A DNA stretch of 64,000 nt. Source: Tepidiformaceae bacterium (GTDB taxonomy: Bacteria; Chloroflexota; Dehalococcoidia; Tepidiformales; Tepidiformaceae). The notes under the pieces were generated by a model. The model worked only from the letters and a program-made list of their open reading frames with translations, was not told the origin of the DNA and did no database searches. How positions within the stretch are numbered: position 1 is the first letter of the stretch; each line of letters starts with the position of its first letter. Of the stretch, positions 25,341 to 45,098 are shown one piece after another. Made by a program: the position numbers and the translations under genes. The stretch spans positions 372,001-436,000 of the forward strand of contig OY282446.1 of assembly GCA_958295975.1 (NCBI GenBank), read 5' to 3'.

Positions 25341-27227
25341 CTAGACCAGCTCCAGCGGTTCGCCCGCGAAGGTGCGCGAGCCGCGCCGCAGCTCGATCAG
25401 CTCGCCCACCTTGGCCACGCAGTCGGCCACGGGCGCGTCCTGCACGCCGCAGACGTTGCAGGCGCCGTGATGGCAGTCGCCCACCGTGTGTTCGCGGAAC
25501 ACGTCGCGCCACTGGCCGCGCAGGTAGCTCTTGTTCACGCCGCTGGCCACGTGGTCCCAGGGGAGGGGCGCGAAGGTGTCCCACTCCTCGTGGGCGAACC
25601 AGTCGGGGTCCACGCCCTCGGCGGCGAAGGCGGCGTCCCAGAGGGCGGGGCGGAAGCGCTCGCTCCAGGCGTCGAAGGTCGCGCCCAGCCGCCAGGCGCG
25701 CCAGACGGCCTCGGCCACGCGCCGGTCGCCGCGGCTGAGGATGGCCTCGATGCGGCTGTCGGCGGGGTCGTTCCAGCTGAACTCGACGCCCGCGGCGCGG
25801 CAGCCGTCCTTCAGCAGGCGGTGCTTGGGCGCGAGCTCCTCCGCCGTCTCCTGGCGGGCCCACTGGAAGGGCGTGTGCGCCTTGGGCACGTGGTTGCTGG
25901 TGCTCACGCGCACGCGCGCCCGCCCGCCCGCGCCCGTGCGCCCGATCTCCTTCACGCGGCGGCCCATCTCCACGATGCCCGCCACGTCGTCGATCGTCTC
26001 CGAGGGGAGGCCGACCATGAAGTACATCTTGACGCTGGTCCAGCCGCGGGCGAAGGCGTTGGCGGCGGCGCCGAGCAGGTCGTCCTCGCTCACCAGCTTG
26101 TTGACGGCGTTGCGAAGGCGCTGGCTGCCCGCCTCGGGCGCGAGCGTGAGCGTGTGCTTCTTGCCCTTGGCGATGGCGTTGGCGACGTCCACGGAGAAGC
26201 TGTCCACGCGCGTGCTGGGCAGCGAGATGCGGAGGTCGGGGAAGGTCTCCGTGAGCGCCTCCACCATGGGCACGATGCGGCTGTGGTCGGTGGTGCTGAG
26301 GGAGAGCAGCGAGAGCTCCTCGTAGCCCGTGGCGGCGAGCAGCGCGCGCGTGGCCTCCACCACCTCATCGGGGCTGCGCTCGCGCGTGGGCCGGTAGATC
26401 ATGCCCGCCTGGCAGAAGCGGCAGCCCTGCGTGCAGCCGCGCTGGATCTCCACGGCGGCGCGGTCGTGCACGGTCTGCAGGAAGGGCACGATGGGGCGCG
26501 TGAGCGGCGGCGGCAGCTGCTCGACGACGCGGCGCTGGATGACCGGCGGCGCGGCGGGATCGAGCGGTTCGAGGGCGGCGAAATGGCCGCGGTCGTCGTA
26601 GCGCGCCTCGTAGAAGGCGGGCACATAGGTCCCCGGCAGCGCCAGCAGATCGCGCAGGCGCGCGGAGCGGGGCGCGCCCTCGCGCTTCCAGCCGCGCGCC
26701 AGTGCGGCCAGCTCGCCGATGGCCTCCTCGCCCTCGCCCAGCACGAAGGCGTCGATGAAGGGCGCGAGCGGCTCGGGATTGAAGGCGGAGCTGCCGCCCG
26801 CGACGACGATGGGGTCGTCCTCGCCGCGGTCGCGCGAGCGCGGGGGGATGCCCGCCAGGTCGAGCATGTTGAGCACGTTCGTGTAGGTCAGCTCGTACTG
26901 CAGGGTGAAGCCGAGGATGTCGAACTCGCGCAGGGCGTGGCGCGTCTCGAGGCTCCAGAGGGGCGCGCCCTCGCGGCGCATCTCCGCCTCCATGTCGGAC
27001 CAGGGCGCGAAGGCGCGCTCGCAGAGCACGTCCGCCTCGGCGTTGAGCAGGTCGTAGAGGATGCCGAGGCCCATGTTCGACATGCCGATGTCGTAGGCGT
27101 CGGGATAGGCGAGGGCGACGCGCACGGCGGCCGCGTCCCAGTCCTTCACGACGGAGTTCCACTCGCCGCCGGTATAGCGCCCGGGTTTGGTCACGCGCTC
27201 CAGCAGCCGTTCGATTCCGACCGTCAT
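25341..27227 (-). CDS. TIGR03960-type B12-binding-like radical SAM protein, 628 aa
   Basis: The N-terminal part (about 1-230) is cobalamin-binding-like: AYPDAYDIGMSNMGL and VLGEGEEAIGELA. The radical SAM core has the CTQGCRFCQ cluster motif near residue 254, followed by SLSTTDHSRI and SLPSTRVDSF. The C-terminal part has further cysteines (CHHGACNVCGV). The family is often encoded next to a TIGR03936 partner and ribosomal genes; here the partner is not adjacent. The ATG follows a GGGGAG site. Confidence 0.88.
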   Translation of the reverse strand: MTVGIERLLERVTKPGRYTGGEWNSVVKDWDAAAVRVALAYPDAYDIGMSNMGLGILYDLLNAEADVLCERAFAPWSDMEAEMRREGAPLWSLETRHALREFDILGFTLQYELTYTNVLNMLDLAGIPPRSRDRGEDDPIVVAGGSSAFNPEPLAPFIDAFVLGEGEEAIGELAALARGWKREGAPRSARLRDLLALPGTYVPAFYEARYDDRGHFAALEPLDPAAPPVIQRRVVEQLPPPLTRPIVPFLQTVHDRAAVEIQRGCTQGCRFCQAGMIYRPTRERSPDEVVEATRALLAATGYEELSLLSLSTTDHSRIVPMVEALTETFPDLRISLPSTRVDSFSVDVANAIAKGKKHTLTLAPEAGSQRLRNAVNKLVSEDDLLGAAANAFARGWTSVKMYFMVGLPSETIDDVAGIVEMGRRVKEIGRTGAGGRARVRVSTSNHVPKAHTPFQWARQETAEELAPKHRLLKDGCRAAGVEFSWNDPADSRIEAILSRGDRRVAEAVWRAWRLGATFDAWSERFRPALWDAAFAAEGVDPDWFAHEEWDTFAPLPWDHVASGVNKSYLRGQWRDVFREHTVGDCHHGACNVCGVQDAPVADCVAKVGELIELRRGSRTFAGEPLELV

Positions 27228-27265
27228 CGCAGCTCCCCGGCGGCGGATGCGCCGCCGCCCCGCAC

Positions 27266-27271
27266 ATGGTA
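27266..27271 (-). promoter_or_regulatory. -10 element TACCAT for the radical SAM gene
   Basis: TACCAT on the minus strand, 38 bases before the ATG at 27227; the leader carries a GGGGAG site. Confidence 0.4.
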
Positions 27272-27284
27272 GCGGGCGGCGGTG

Positions 27285-27290
27285 TACCGT
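27285..27290 (+). promoter_or_regulatory. -10 element TACCGT, leaderless geometry, ispD
   Basis: TACCGT, then six bases, then the ATG at 27297. Confidence 0.45.
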
Positions 27291-27296
27291 GCGGCC

Positions 27297-27968
27297 ATGC
27301 GGGTCGACGCCGTGGTGGTCGCGGCCGGGCGCTCCACGCGCTTCGGCGGCGGGGACAAGCTGCTCGCCGATCTGGAGGGACGGCCCGTCGTCGCCTGGTC
27401 GCTGGCCGCGCTGGCCGCCGCCCGCTCCGTCGATCGCGTCGTCATCGTCGCCGCGGCGGAGCGGCTGGAGGCGCTGGCGGCCATCGGGCGGGAGACGCTG
27501 GGCGGGGCGCTGGCGGCGGTGGTGGCGGGCGGGGAGCGGCGGCGGGACAGCGTGGAGGCGGGCCTGCGCGCGGTCGCGCGCGAGTACGCCGCCATCCACG
27601 ACGGGGCGCGCCCGCTCGTCACGCCCGCGCTCATCGACGCCTGCGCGGCGGCGGCGGACGGCGCGGCGGGCGCGATCCCGGCGGTCCCCGTGGCCGATAC
27701 CATCAAGGAAGTGGCGGACGGCGCCATCGTCGCCAGCCCCGACCGCGCGCGCCTGCACGCCGCGCAAACGCCGCAGGTGGTGCGCCGCGAGGCGTGGCTG
27801 GCCGCCGCCGCCATCCGCGACGCGGACGAGACCGACGACGCGGCCATGCTCGCGCGCGCGGGGCTGGCGGTGCGCGTGGTCGAGGGCGATCCCGCCAACA
27901 TCAAGGTGACGCGCCCCATCGACCTGACGCTGGCGCGCGCGCTGCTGGCAGAACGGCGGGGGCGCTGA
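27297..27968 (+). CDS. ispD: 2-C-methyl-D-erythritol 4-phosphate cytidylyltransferase, 223 aa
   Basis: Third step of the MEP isoprenoid pathway. Motifs: AAGRSTRFGGGDK nucleotide loop near residue 8, IHDGARPLV near 98, QTPQVVRRE near 155, DADETDDAAML near 171. An upstream GTG at 27282 is possible, but the -10 position favours the ATG at 27297. Overlaps ispF by one base. Confidence 0.93.
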   Translation: MRVDAVVVAAGRSTRFGGGDKLLADLEGRPVVAWSLAALAAARSVDRVVIVAAAERLEALAAIGRETLGGALAAVVAGGERRRDSVEAGLRAVAREYAAIHDGARPLVTPALIDACAAAADGAAGAIPAVPVADTIKEVADGAIVASPDRARLHAAQTPQVVRREAWLAAAAIRDADETDDAAMLARAGLAVRVVEGDPANIKVTRPIDLTLARALLAERRGR

Positions 27969-28450
27969 TGCGCGCGGGCATCGGCGAGGACCTGCACCGC
28001 GTCGATCCGTCGCGCCCGCTCACGCTCGGCGGCGTGACCATCGCGGACGCGCCCGGGCTGGCGGGGCACAGCGACGCGGACGTGCTGCTGCACGCCATCG
28101 CCGACGCGGTGCTGGGGGCCGCCGCCCTCGGCGACCTGGGGACGCATTTCCCCAGCGGGGACGCGCGCTGGGCGGGCGCGGACAGCTCCGCGTTCCTCGC
28201 CGAGGCCCTGCGGCTGGCGCGCGAGGCGGGCTGGACGCTGGCCAACGTCGACGCCACCGTGCGCGCCGAACGCCCGCGGCTGGCCCCGCACCTGCCCGCC
28301 ATCCGCGCCAGCGTGGCGCGCATCGCGGGCGCGGACCCGGCGCGGGTGAACGTGAAGGCGAAGAGCGGCGAGGGGCTCGACGCCATCGGGCGCGGCGAGG
28401 CCATCGGCGCCACCGCCGTGGCCCTGCTGGAGGCCGCGCCGCCGGACTAA
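27968..28450 (+). CDS. ispF: 2-C-methyl-D-erythritol 2,4-cyclodiphosphate synthase, 160 aa
   Basis: The metal-binding GEDLHRVDP (Asp and His) and GHSDADVLLHAIADA lie at the N-terminal third, with DLGTHFPSGD and VKAKSGEGLDAIGRGEA later. Normal length. Coupled to ispD (TGATG), giving two consecutive-pathway enzymes. Converges on rpoC with a four-base gap. Confidence 0.94.
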   Translation: MRAGIGEDLHRVDPSRPLTLGGVTIADAPGLAGHSDADVLLHAIADAVLGAAALGDLGTHFPSGDARWAGADSSAFLAEALRLAREAGWTLANVDATVRAERPRLAPHLPAIRASVARIAGADPARVNVKAKSGEGLDAIGRGEAIGATAVALLEAAPPD

Positions 28451-28454
28451 GGCG

Positions 28455-36807
<8,353 letters not shown>

Positions 36808-36909
36808 GCGCTGGCGGCTCCTTCAGGCACTGGGGGACGGAATGGCATGGCACGGCGGGGCGAGGTCGGCAAGGTGGGGGTTCTGCGCGGGGCACAGCAC
36901 GCCGCGATC

Positions 36910-36938
36910 AGAATAGGCGAGACGCCCCGCACGGTCAA
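36910..36938 (-). promoter_or_regulatory. Sigma70-type promoter of rpoBC
   Basis: On the minus strand a -35 TTGACC (36938-36933), a 17-base spacer and a -10 TATTCT (36915-36910), one of the best matches to the housekeeping consensus in the window. It predicts a leader of about 95 bases before rpoB. Confidence 0.75.
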
Positions 36939-36970
36939 GCGCGAGCGCGCCGGACGCGGGAACGGCCCCG

Positions 36971-39451
<2,481 letters not shown>

Positions 39452-39467
39452 TGCGTTCCCCCCGAAG

Positions 39468-41444
39468 CTACTCGGCGGCGGGAGCGGCGCCGCCGCCCTC
39501 GCCGGATGCCGTCACTGCTTCCATGCCGGACGCCTCCGCTTCGGCGGGCGACTCCGCCTCCACGGCAACCGCCTCAGCGGACGATTCCGCCTCAGCGACC
39601 ACCGCCTCAACGGACGATTCCGCCTCCACGGCCACCGCCTCAGCGGACGATTCCGCCTCAGCGACCACCGCCTCGACGGGCGGCTCCGCCTCCACGGCAA
39701 CCGCCTCGACGGGCGACTCCACTTCCGCGACCACCGCCTCGACGGACGCGGCCACCTCCACGGCAACCGCCTCGACGGGCGATTCCGCTTCCGCGACCAC
39801 CGCCTCGGCAGGCGCGTCCGCTTCCGCGGCAACCGCCTCGACGGGCGACTCCACCTCCACGGCAACCACTTCGGCGGGCGATTCCGCCTCCACGGCCACC
39901 GCCTCAGCGGGCGGCTCCGCCTCCACGGCAACCGGCTCGACGGGCGATTCCACTTCCGCGGCGGGCTCGTCATCGACGGGCGCGGGCGCGTCCGCGAGGC
40001 CGAGCGGGCGTCCGCCCTCGGCGTTTTCGAGGGCCTGGGCGAAGGCGTGGGCGAAGGCCGAGACGGGCTCGGGATCGCTGGCCACGGCCTGCTCGACCGT
40101 CTCCTGGGCGGTGCGCGGCGCGGACGGGCGCGGCGTTTCGCGCTGGCCCAGCCCGAACTCCTCGCGCACGTCGTCGGGCCAGTCCACCACCGAGCCGTTG
40201 CGGTCGAAGCCGAAGCCCATGGCCTCGGCGTCGCCGCGCGCCTGGCGCAGGCTGAGGCCGAGGCGGTGGCGGTCCTTCTCGATGCGCACGAGCTTGACGG
40301 GCACGACGGCGTTCTCCTCCAACACCTCGCGCGGGTGCTGGATGCGGCGGTTCGTCACCTCGGAGATGTGGATGAGGCCCTCGATGGGGCCGTCCAGCCG
40401 CACGAAGGCCCCGAAGGGCATCAGCTTGGTCACGCGCCCGATGAGCACCTGGCCGATGACGAAGCGGTCCACGGCGCTGTCCCACTCCTCGGGGCGGGCG
40501 CGCTTCAGGGAGAGGGAGATCTTGCGCGTCTCCGGGTCCACGCGCAGGACGTAGGCCTTCACCTCGTCGCCGACGGCGTAGAGGTCGCGGGCCTTCTTGC
40601 CGCGCTCCCAGGTGAGTTCGGTGAGGTGGGCGAGGCCGTCGGCCCCGCCGAGGTCGACGAAGACGCCGAAGTCGGTGATGGAGGAGACGCGGCCCTCGCG
40701 GATTTCGCCCTCGCGCAGCTCCGTGATGATGCGTTCCTTCTGTTCGCGCCGCCATTCCGCCATGGCGGCGCGCTCGGAGAGGATGGCGCGGTTCTTGCGG
40801 CGGTTGATCTCGATGACCTTGAGCCGCACCTCCTTGCCCACGAGCGTGGCGAGGGCGGCGGAGGCGTCGGGATCGTCGCGGCGGATGCTGTCCACCTGCG
40901 AGAGGGGGATGAAGGCGTTGACGCCCTCCACGTTGGCGAGCACGCCGCCGCGGTTGTGGCCCACGATCTCGGCGGTGAAGGTTTCGCCCGATTCGAGGCG
41001 GGCGGCGAGGATGTCCCAGCCTTCCTCGCCGCGGGCGCGGTCGAGCGAGACGATGCCATGGCCCTCGGCGCTCATGGGCTGGAGCACCATGACGCGCACG
41101 CTGTCGCCCGCCTTCAGGCGGGCCTGCCCATCCACGCCCAGCGAGAGCATCTCGTTCTGGGGGATGACGGCCTCGGTCTTGGTGCCCACGTCCACGATGA
41201 CGCCGTCGGGCGAGGCACCCATGACGGCGCCGGTGATGATCTCGCCGCGGCGCAGGCTGCCCGGCTGGGCCGCCTCCGTTTCGAGCAGGGCGGCCATGTC
41301 CATCTCGGCGGGCTCGGGCGCGGCACGGGCGGCGACCGGCTCGGGCGCGGGGGGCGCGGGCGCGGAAACGGGAATGGCGTCCGCGGAGACGGCGGGCGGG
41401 GATTCTTCGGTGGCGGCCCCGGGGGCCTGTTCGTCGATGGACAC
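39468..41444 (-). CDS. rpsA: Ribosomal protein S1 with repetitive acidic tail, 658 aa
   Basis: Four S1 RNA-binding domains (about 55-125, 145-215, 233-303, 320-390), e.g. GRVSSITDFGVFVDLGGADG and GRVTKLMPFGAFVRLDGPIE. After residue 460 comes a low-complexity tail with 12 repeats of an 11-residue unit (EAVAVEAESPA-like) and a final GMEAVTASGEGGG. The GTG start is chosen because GGAG lies seven bases upstream. Four domains instead of six fits many non-proteobacterial S1 proteins. First protein gene after the 5S rRNA; clpC follows. Confidence 0.9.
   Translation of the reverse strand: MSIDEQAPGAATEESPPAVSADAIPVSAPAPPAPEPVAARAAPEPAEMDMAALLETEAAQPGSLRRGEIITGAVMGASPDGVIVDVGTKTEAVIPQNEMLSLGVDGQARLKAGDSVRVMVLQPMSAEGHGIVSLDRARGEEGWDILAARLESGETFTAEIVGHNRGGVLANVEGVNAFIPLSQVDSIRRDDPDASAALATLVGKEVRLKVIEINRRKNRAILSERAAMAEWRREQKERIITELREGEIREGRVSSITDFGVFVDLGGADGLAHLTELTWERGKKARDLYAVGDEVKAYVLRVDPETRKISLSLKRARPEEWDSAVDRFVIGQVLIGRVTKLMPFGAFVRLDGPIEGLIHISEVTNRRIQHPREVLEENAVVPVKLVRIEKDRHRLGLSLRQARGDAEAMGFGFDRNGSVVDWPDDVREEFGLGQRETPRPSAPRTAQETVEQAVASDPEPVSAFAHAFAQALENAEGGRPLGLADAPAPVDDEPAAEVESPVEPVAVEAEPPAEAVAVEAESPAEVVAVEVESPVEAVAAEADAPAEAVVAEAESPVEAVAVEVAASVEAVVAEVESPVEAVAVEAEPPVEAVVAEAESSAEAVAVEAESSVEAVVAEAESSAEAVAVEAESPAEAEASGMEAVTASGEGGGAAPAAE
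39543..39938 (-). repeat. 33-bp tandem repeat, about 12 units, in the S1 tail
   Basis: Each 33-base unit codes an 11-residue acidic Ala/Val/Glu block. Units differ at a few positions and alternate between AVAVEAES and AVVAEAES forms, suggesting duplication of 66-base pairs. Confidence 0.85.
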
Positions 41445-41511
41445 TGGTGGGCTCCGTTTGACCGCGTTGCCCGCTGTCGTGAGGCGAGAGACGGCCGCTG
41501 TTTCTCCCCCG

Positions 41512-41517
41512 ATTGTA
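41512..41517 (-). promoter_or_regulatory. -10 element TACAAT for rpsA
   Basis: TACAAT on the minus strand, 67 bases before the GTG of rpsA and downstream of 5S. No convincing -35, and 5S read-through is also possible. Confidence 0.5.
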
Positions 41518-41598
41518 GCAGCGCCGCGATCAAGGCGCGAAACGCGGCGGATTCCCTCCGCACGCGCGCGACGGCGCGAACGGCGGGGGGACGGGAAG

Positions 41599-41714
41599 CC
41601 CGGCGGCGGCCTATTTTCCCACCCGGCAACCCGGGCAGTATCGTCGGCGCTGAGACGTTTCACTTCCGTGTTCGGGATGGGAACGGGTGGGGCCGTCTCG
41701 CTCCAGCCACCAGA
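41599..41714 (-). rRNA. rrf: 5S ribosomal RNA
   Basis: The minus-strand sequence contains the conserved 5S blocks CCCGTTCCCATCCCGAACAC and GGAAGTGAAACGTCTCAGCG, then the GATACTGCCCGGGTTGCC region and a GGTGGGAAAATAGG loop. The ends TCTGGTGGC and GCCGCCGCCGGG can pair as helix I. About 116 bases. No 16S, 23S or tRNA lies within the window, so it is an orphan 5S gene. A promoter lies just upstream. Confidence 0.93.
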
Positions 41715-41720
41715 GCGCCC

Positions 41721-41749
41721 AGTATCGGCCCGCGACGCGGCTCGCGCAA
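41721..41749 (-). promoter_or_regulatory. Promoter of the 5S rRNA gene
   Basis: Minus strand: TTGCGC (41749-41744), a 17-base spacer, GATACT (41726-41721), seven bases before the mature 5' end. It overlaps neither neighbour. Confidence 0.5.
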
Positions 41750-41758
41750 GCGCGGCCC

Positions 41759-42244
41759 TCAGCGCTCCGGCGCGGGCGCCACGGGCACGGCCTCGAGGAA
41801 ACGCACCCAGGCGACGGGCAGGCCGTGCTCGCGCGCGCCCTCGACGAGCAGGGCGAGGTAGGCCGCCGTGGTGGGGCCCTCCGCGCCGGGCGCGCGCACG
41901 ACGTAGGCGAAGGCGTCCATCTCCGCGCCGCCGGGCCGCTCGACGCGCACGGGCGCGCGCCGGTACTGGCCGCGGGTCACGCCCTCATAGCGGTCGAGCG
42001 CCGCCGCGTGCGCCGCCGTGACGCGCCAGAGCACGCCCCACACTTCCCCGCCGGGCGCGGGCGGGACGTCGGCCACCAGCCCGCCGCGCCGCTCGCTCCA
42101 GGCGTCGAAGGCGAGGCGGCGTCCGCGCAGGCGCGCCGCGCCCAGGGCCACGGCGCCCGGGCAGCGCTCCGCCATCTGCGCGGACGACATGTTCGAGCCG
42201 TAGGCGAAGCAGGGCGGCGGGGGCGCGCCGGGCCCCTCAGACAC
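41759..42244 (-). CDS. Gamma-glutamylcyclotransferase-like protein, 161 aa
   Basis: The substrate-loop motif FAYGSNMSSAQMAERCPGA lies at about residues 13-31, and a DRYEGVTRGQYRR segment near 83 supplies the catalytic glutamate. This is the GGCT/AIG2-like fold, which releases 5-oxoproline from gamma-glutamyl substrates. The GTG start overlaps the tldE stop by eight bases, so it is coupled to the tldDE operon. Confidence 0.87.
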   Translation of the reverse strand: MSEGPGAPPPPCFAYGSNMSSAQMAERCPGAVALGAARLRGRRLAFDAWSERRGGLVADVPPAPGGEVWGVLWRVTAAHAAALDRYEGVTRGQYRRAPVRVERPGGAEMDAFAYVVRAPGAEGPTTAAYLALLVEGAREHGLPVAWVRFLEAVPVAPAPER

Positions 42245-43595
42245 CGGAGACGGTCATGCCGTCGATGCGCACGGTGGGCGCGGCGACGGAGCCGAACCAG
42301 GTCAGGTCGTCGCCCACGGCGTCCACGTGCGCGAGCATGTCGGCGAGGTTGCCGGAGACGTTGGCCTCGGCCACGGGCCAGGCGACGGCGCCGTTCTCGA
42401 TCCAGAAGCCCGCCGCGCCGCGCGAGTAGTCGCCCGTGGTGGGGTTGAAGCCGAAGCCCATGAGCGCCGTCACCAGCAGCCCCTCGCGCGTATCCGCCAG
42501 GATCGCGGCGGCGGGCGCGTCGCCCGCTTCGAGCACGAGGTTGGCGGGGCCCGGCTCGGGCGCGGCGGCGGGATCGCGCCAGGCGGCGCCGGTGGTGCGC
42601 GCCCCCGCGCGTCGGGCCGTGTAGCAATCGAAGAGGAAGCCCTCGAAGCGCCCCTCGCGAAAGAGGACCGTGCGGCGCGCGGGCACGCCCTCGCCGTCGA
42701 AGGGGCGCGAGCCCAGGCGCGCGGGCGCGAGCGGGTCGTCGACCAGCGTCACGAGGGGCGAGGCGACCGTCTCGCCCGCGCGCCCGGCGAGGAAGGTGGC
42801 CCCGCGGTAGAGCGCGGCGCCGCTGGCGCAGCGGGCGGCGTCCGCGGCCAGCCGCGCCGCCATCATGGGCTCGAAGATGACGGGCGCGCGCTTCGTTTCC
42901 GCCTTGCGCGCGCCCAGCTGGTCCACGGCCCGTTGGGCGGCGATGCGCCCCAGCCGCTCGGGGTCCATGAGCGCGCCCAGGCTGCGTTCCGCGCTGTACC
43001 AGAAGGCGTTGCGCTTCTTGCCGTCCGCGTCGTCCGCCATCACTTCGGCGGAGAGGGAGACGGAGGCGGCGGGGTAGCTGGCGGCGAAGCCCGCGGAGTT
43101 GGCCAGCGCCGTCTCGCCCGTGCGCGTGGAGAGGCTCGCGCCCTCGGAGTTGGCGACGCGCGCGTCGTGGGCGAGGGCGGCCTCCTCGCAGGCGCGCGCC
43201 ATGTCGATGCGCTCCTCCAGCGGCAGGCTCTCGATGCGCTCGTCGTAGAGCCGCAGCGCGTCCGCGTCGCCCGCGCCCAGCAGCTCCGCCGCGGGCAGTC
43301 CGGCGTACTCGTCGGGCGCGGAGACGCGCGCCAGCTCGACCGCCCCGGCGGCGAAGCGGTCGAGGGCCTCCGCGCCGAAGTCGGAGGTGGCGCACACGGA
43401 GGTGCGTCCCCCGTCGATGACGCGCAGGCCGAGCGAGCGCGAGCCCGCCTCCATCAGCTTCTCGACCTCGCCGAGGCGCACGGAGACGGTGGACTCGACG
43501 TGGGCGACGGCGAAGGCGTCGCACTGTTCGGCGCCGTGGCGGCGGGCGAGCGCGACGGCGCGGCTCGCCAGTTCGAGCGGGGACGCCTCAGCCAA
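42237..43595 (-). CDS. tldE: TldE/PmbA-type metalloprotease partner, 452 aa
   Basis: A TldD/TldE-family protein without the HExxxH zinc motif, which marks the TldE half of the heterodimer. Contains GFGFNPTTGDYSRGAAGFWI near residue 400, characteristic of PmbA/TldE. The TldDE complex degrades unfolded peptides and matures some modified peptides. The TTG start overlaps the tldD stop by eight bases; a later start cannot be excluded. Confidence 0.9.
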   Translation of the reverse strand: MAEASPLELASRAVALARRHGAEQCDAFAVAHVESTVSVRLGEVEKLMEAGSRSLGLRVIDGGRTSVCATSDFGAEALDRFAAGAVELARVSAPDEYAGLPAAELLGAGDADALRLYDERIESLPLEERIDMARACEEAALAHDARVANSEGASLSTRTGETALANSAGFAASYPAASVSLSAEVMADDADGKKRNAFWYSAERSLGALMDPERLGRIAAQRAVDQLGARKAETKRAPVIFEPMMAARLAADAARCASGAALYRGATFLAGRAGETVASPLVTLVDDPLAPARLGSRPFDGEGVPARRTVLFREGRFEGFLFDCYTARRAGARTTGAAWRDPAAAPEPGPANLVLEAGDAPAAAILADTREGLLVTALMGFGFNPTTGDYSRGAAGFWIENGAVAWPVAEANVSGNLADMLAHVDAVGDDLTWFGSVAAPTVRIDGMTVSGV

Positions 43596-45036
43596 GCCGC
43601 GTGCCGCCGACCGTCATGGCGGAGACGAGCACGGTGGGCAGGCCCACGCCCACGGGCACCGACTGGCCCTCCTTGCCGCAGGTCCAGCGTCCGTCGGAGA
43701 GGGCGTAGTCGTTCGCCACCATGCTCACCTTCGAAAGCGCGTCGGGGCCGTTCCCGATGAGGTTCGTGGTTCGCAGGGGCGCGGTGATGCGCCCGCCCTC
43801 GATGAGGTAGGCCTCGGTGGTGGAGAACACGAAGTCGCCGTTGGAGATGTTCACCTGTCCGCCGGAGAAGGCGGTGCAGTAGACGCCGCGCTCGACGCTC
43901 CCGATCACCTCATCGGGCGTGGAGGGGCCGGGCAGCATGAGGGTGTTCGTCATGCGCGGCATGATCGGGTGCTTGAAGGACTGGCGGCGGCCCGACCCCG
44001 TCGGCGGCGCGCCGAAGTGGCGGGCGCTGATCTCGTCGTGCAGGTAGCCGCGCAGCACGCCGCCCGCGATGAGCGTATTGCGGCGCGCGGGGTTGCCCTC
44101 GTCGTCCACGTTGATGGAGCCGCGCGAGCGGGCGATGGTGGCGTCGTCGATGACGGTGACGAGCTCGCTGGCCACGGGCTGGCCGAGGCGTCCCGTGTAG
44201 TTGCTGGTGCCCTTGCGGTTGAAGTCGGCCTCGAGGCCGTGGCCGATGGCCTCGTGCAGGAGGATGCCGCTGTCGCCCGCGGCCAGCACCACCGGCACCT
44301 CGCCCGCGGGGGCCTCCACGGCGTCCTGCAGGAGCACCGCCTGGCGCGCGGCCTCGCGGGCCGTCTCCTCGGGCGGGACGCGCTCGAAGTACTCCATGCC
44401 GAGCCGTCCGCCGCCGCCCGTGCGGGCCGTCTGGCGGCTCTCCCCGCGCTGCGAGAGGGCCATCACGTTGAAGCGCATGAGGGGCTGGTCGTCGCCGCGC
44501 AGCTGGCCGTCGCTGCGCGCCACCAGCACCACCTTGCGCTCGTCCGCGACGCTCGCCTCCACGCGCGCGATGCTGGGGTCGAAGGCGCGGGCCGCGCGGT
44601 CGGCCCGTTCGAGCAGCGCCACCTTCGCGGCGGCGGGGGCGTCGCCCAGCAGCGCCTCCTCGCCGTAGCGGCTTTCGGCGGCCCCGGCGGGGGTGGCGTC
44701 GAGGGCGCGGGGAGGCTCGCCGCCGCCCGCGCCGATGCGCGACGCCGTCTCCGCCGCCCGCCGCATGGCCGCCGCGTCGAGCGACTCCGTGTAGGCGTAG
44801 CCGATGCTTTCGCCCCGCACCACGCGCACGCCCACGCCCTGCTCCACGCTGCGCGTGGCGGATTTGACGCGCTGGTCGTCGAGCGTGATGGCGCCGTTCG
44901 TGCGGTGCTCGAAGAAGAGCTCGGCGAAATCGCCCCCGCGCGCGAGGGCAGTGGCGAGCAGTTCGGAGATGCGGGCGGAATCGACGCCATAGCGCTCGGC
45001 GAAGAAGCGCCGGGCCTCATCGGAGGGATCGGACAT
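43588..45036 (-). CDS. tldD: TldD metalloprotease, 482 aa
   Basis: Contains the zinc-binding ILLHEAIGHGLEADF near residue 255 and SVEQGVGVRVVRGESIGYAY near the N-terminus. Active subunit of the TldD/TldE complex. The ATG at 45036 is preferred over 45054 because TACGAT lies six bases before it. No substrate-peptide gene is obvious nearby. Confidence 0.93.
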   Translation of the reverse strand: MSDPSDEARRFFAERYGVDSARISELLATALARGGDFAELFFEHRTNGAITLDDQRVKSATRSVEQGVGVRVVRGESIGYAYTESLDAAAMRRAAETASRIGAGGGEPPRALDATPAGAAESRYGEEALLGDAPAAAKVALLERADRAARAFDPSIARVEASVADERKVVLVARSDGQLRGDDQPLMRFNVMALSQRGESRQTARTGGGGRLGMEYFERVPPEETAREAARQAVLLQDAVEAPAGEVPVVLAAGDSGILLHEAIGHGLEADFNRKGTSNYTGRLGQPVASELVTVIDDATIARSRGSINVDDEGNPARRNTLIAGGVLRGYLHDEISARHFGAPPTGSGRRQSFKHPIMPRMTNTLMLPGPSTPDEVIGSVERGVYCTAFSGGQVNISNGDFVFSTTEAYLIEGGRITAPLRTTNLIGNGPDALSKVSMVANDYALSDGRWTCGKEGQSVPVGVGLPTVLVSAMTVGGTRLG

Positions 45037-45042
45037 GCCGCC

Positions 45043-45048
45043 ATCGTA
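45043..45048 (-). promoter_or_regulatory. -10 element TACGAT, leaderless geometry, tldD
   Basis: TACGAT on the minus strand, then six bases, then the ATG. Confidence 0.5.
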
Positions 45049-45085
45049 CCGCACGCGGGGCGGCTACCGCGCGGGCGCGATGCGG

Positions 45086-45091
45086 TAGGCT
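45086..45091 (+). promoter_or_regulatory. -10 element TAGGCT, leaderless geometry, exonuclease gene
   Basis: TAGGCT, then seven bases, then the ATG at 45099. Confidence 0.45.
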
Positions 45092-45098
45092 CGCCGGC

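Noticed and set aside
39540-39960. Possible CRISPR array from regular spacing
   Set aside because: The 33-bp units are coding tandem repeats without unique spacers and stay in frame in rpsA.
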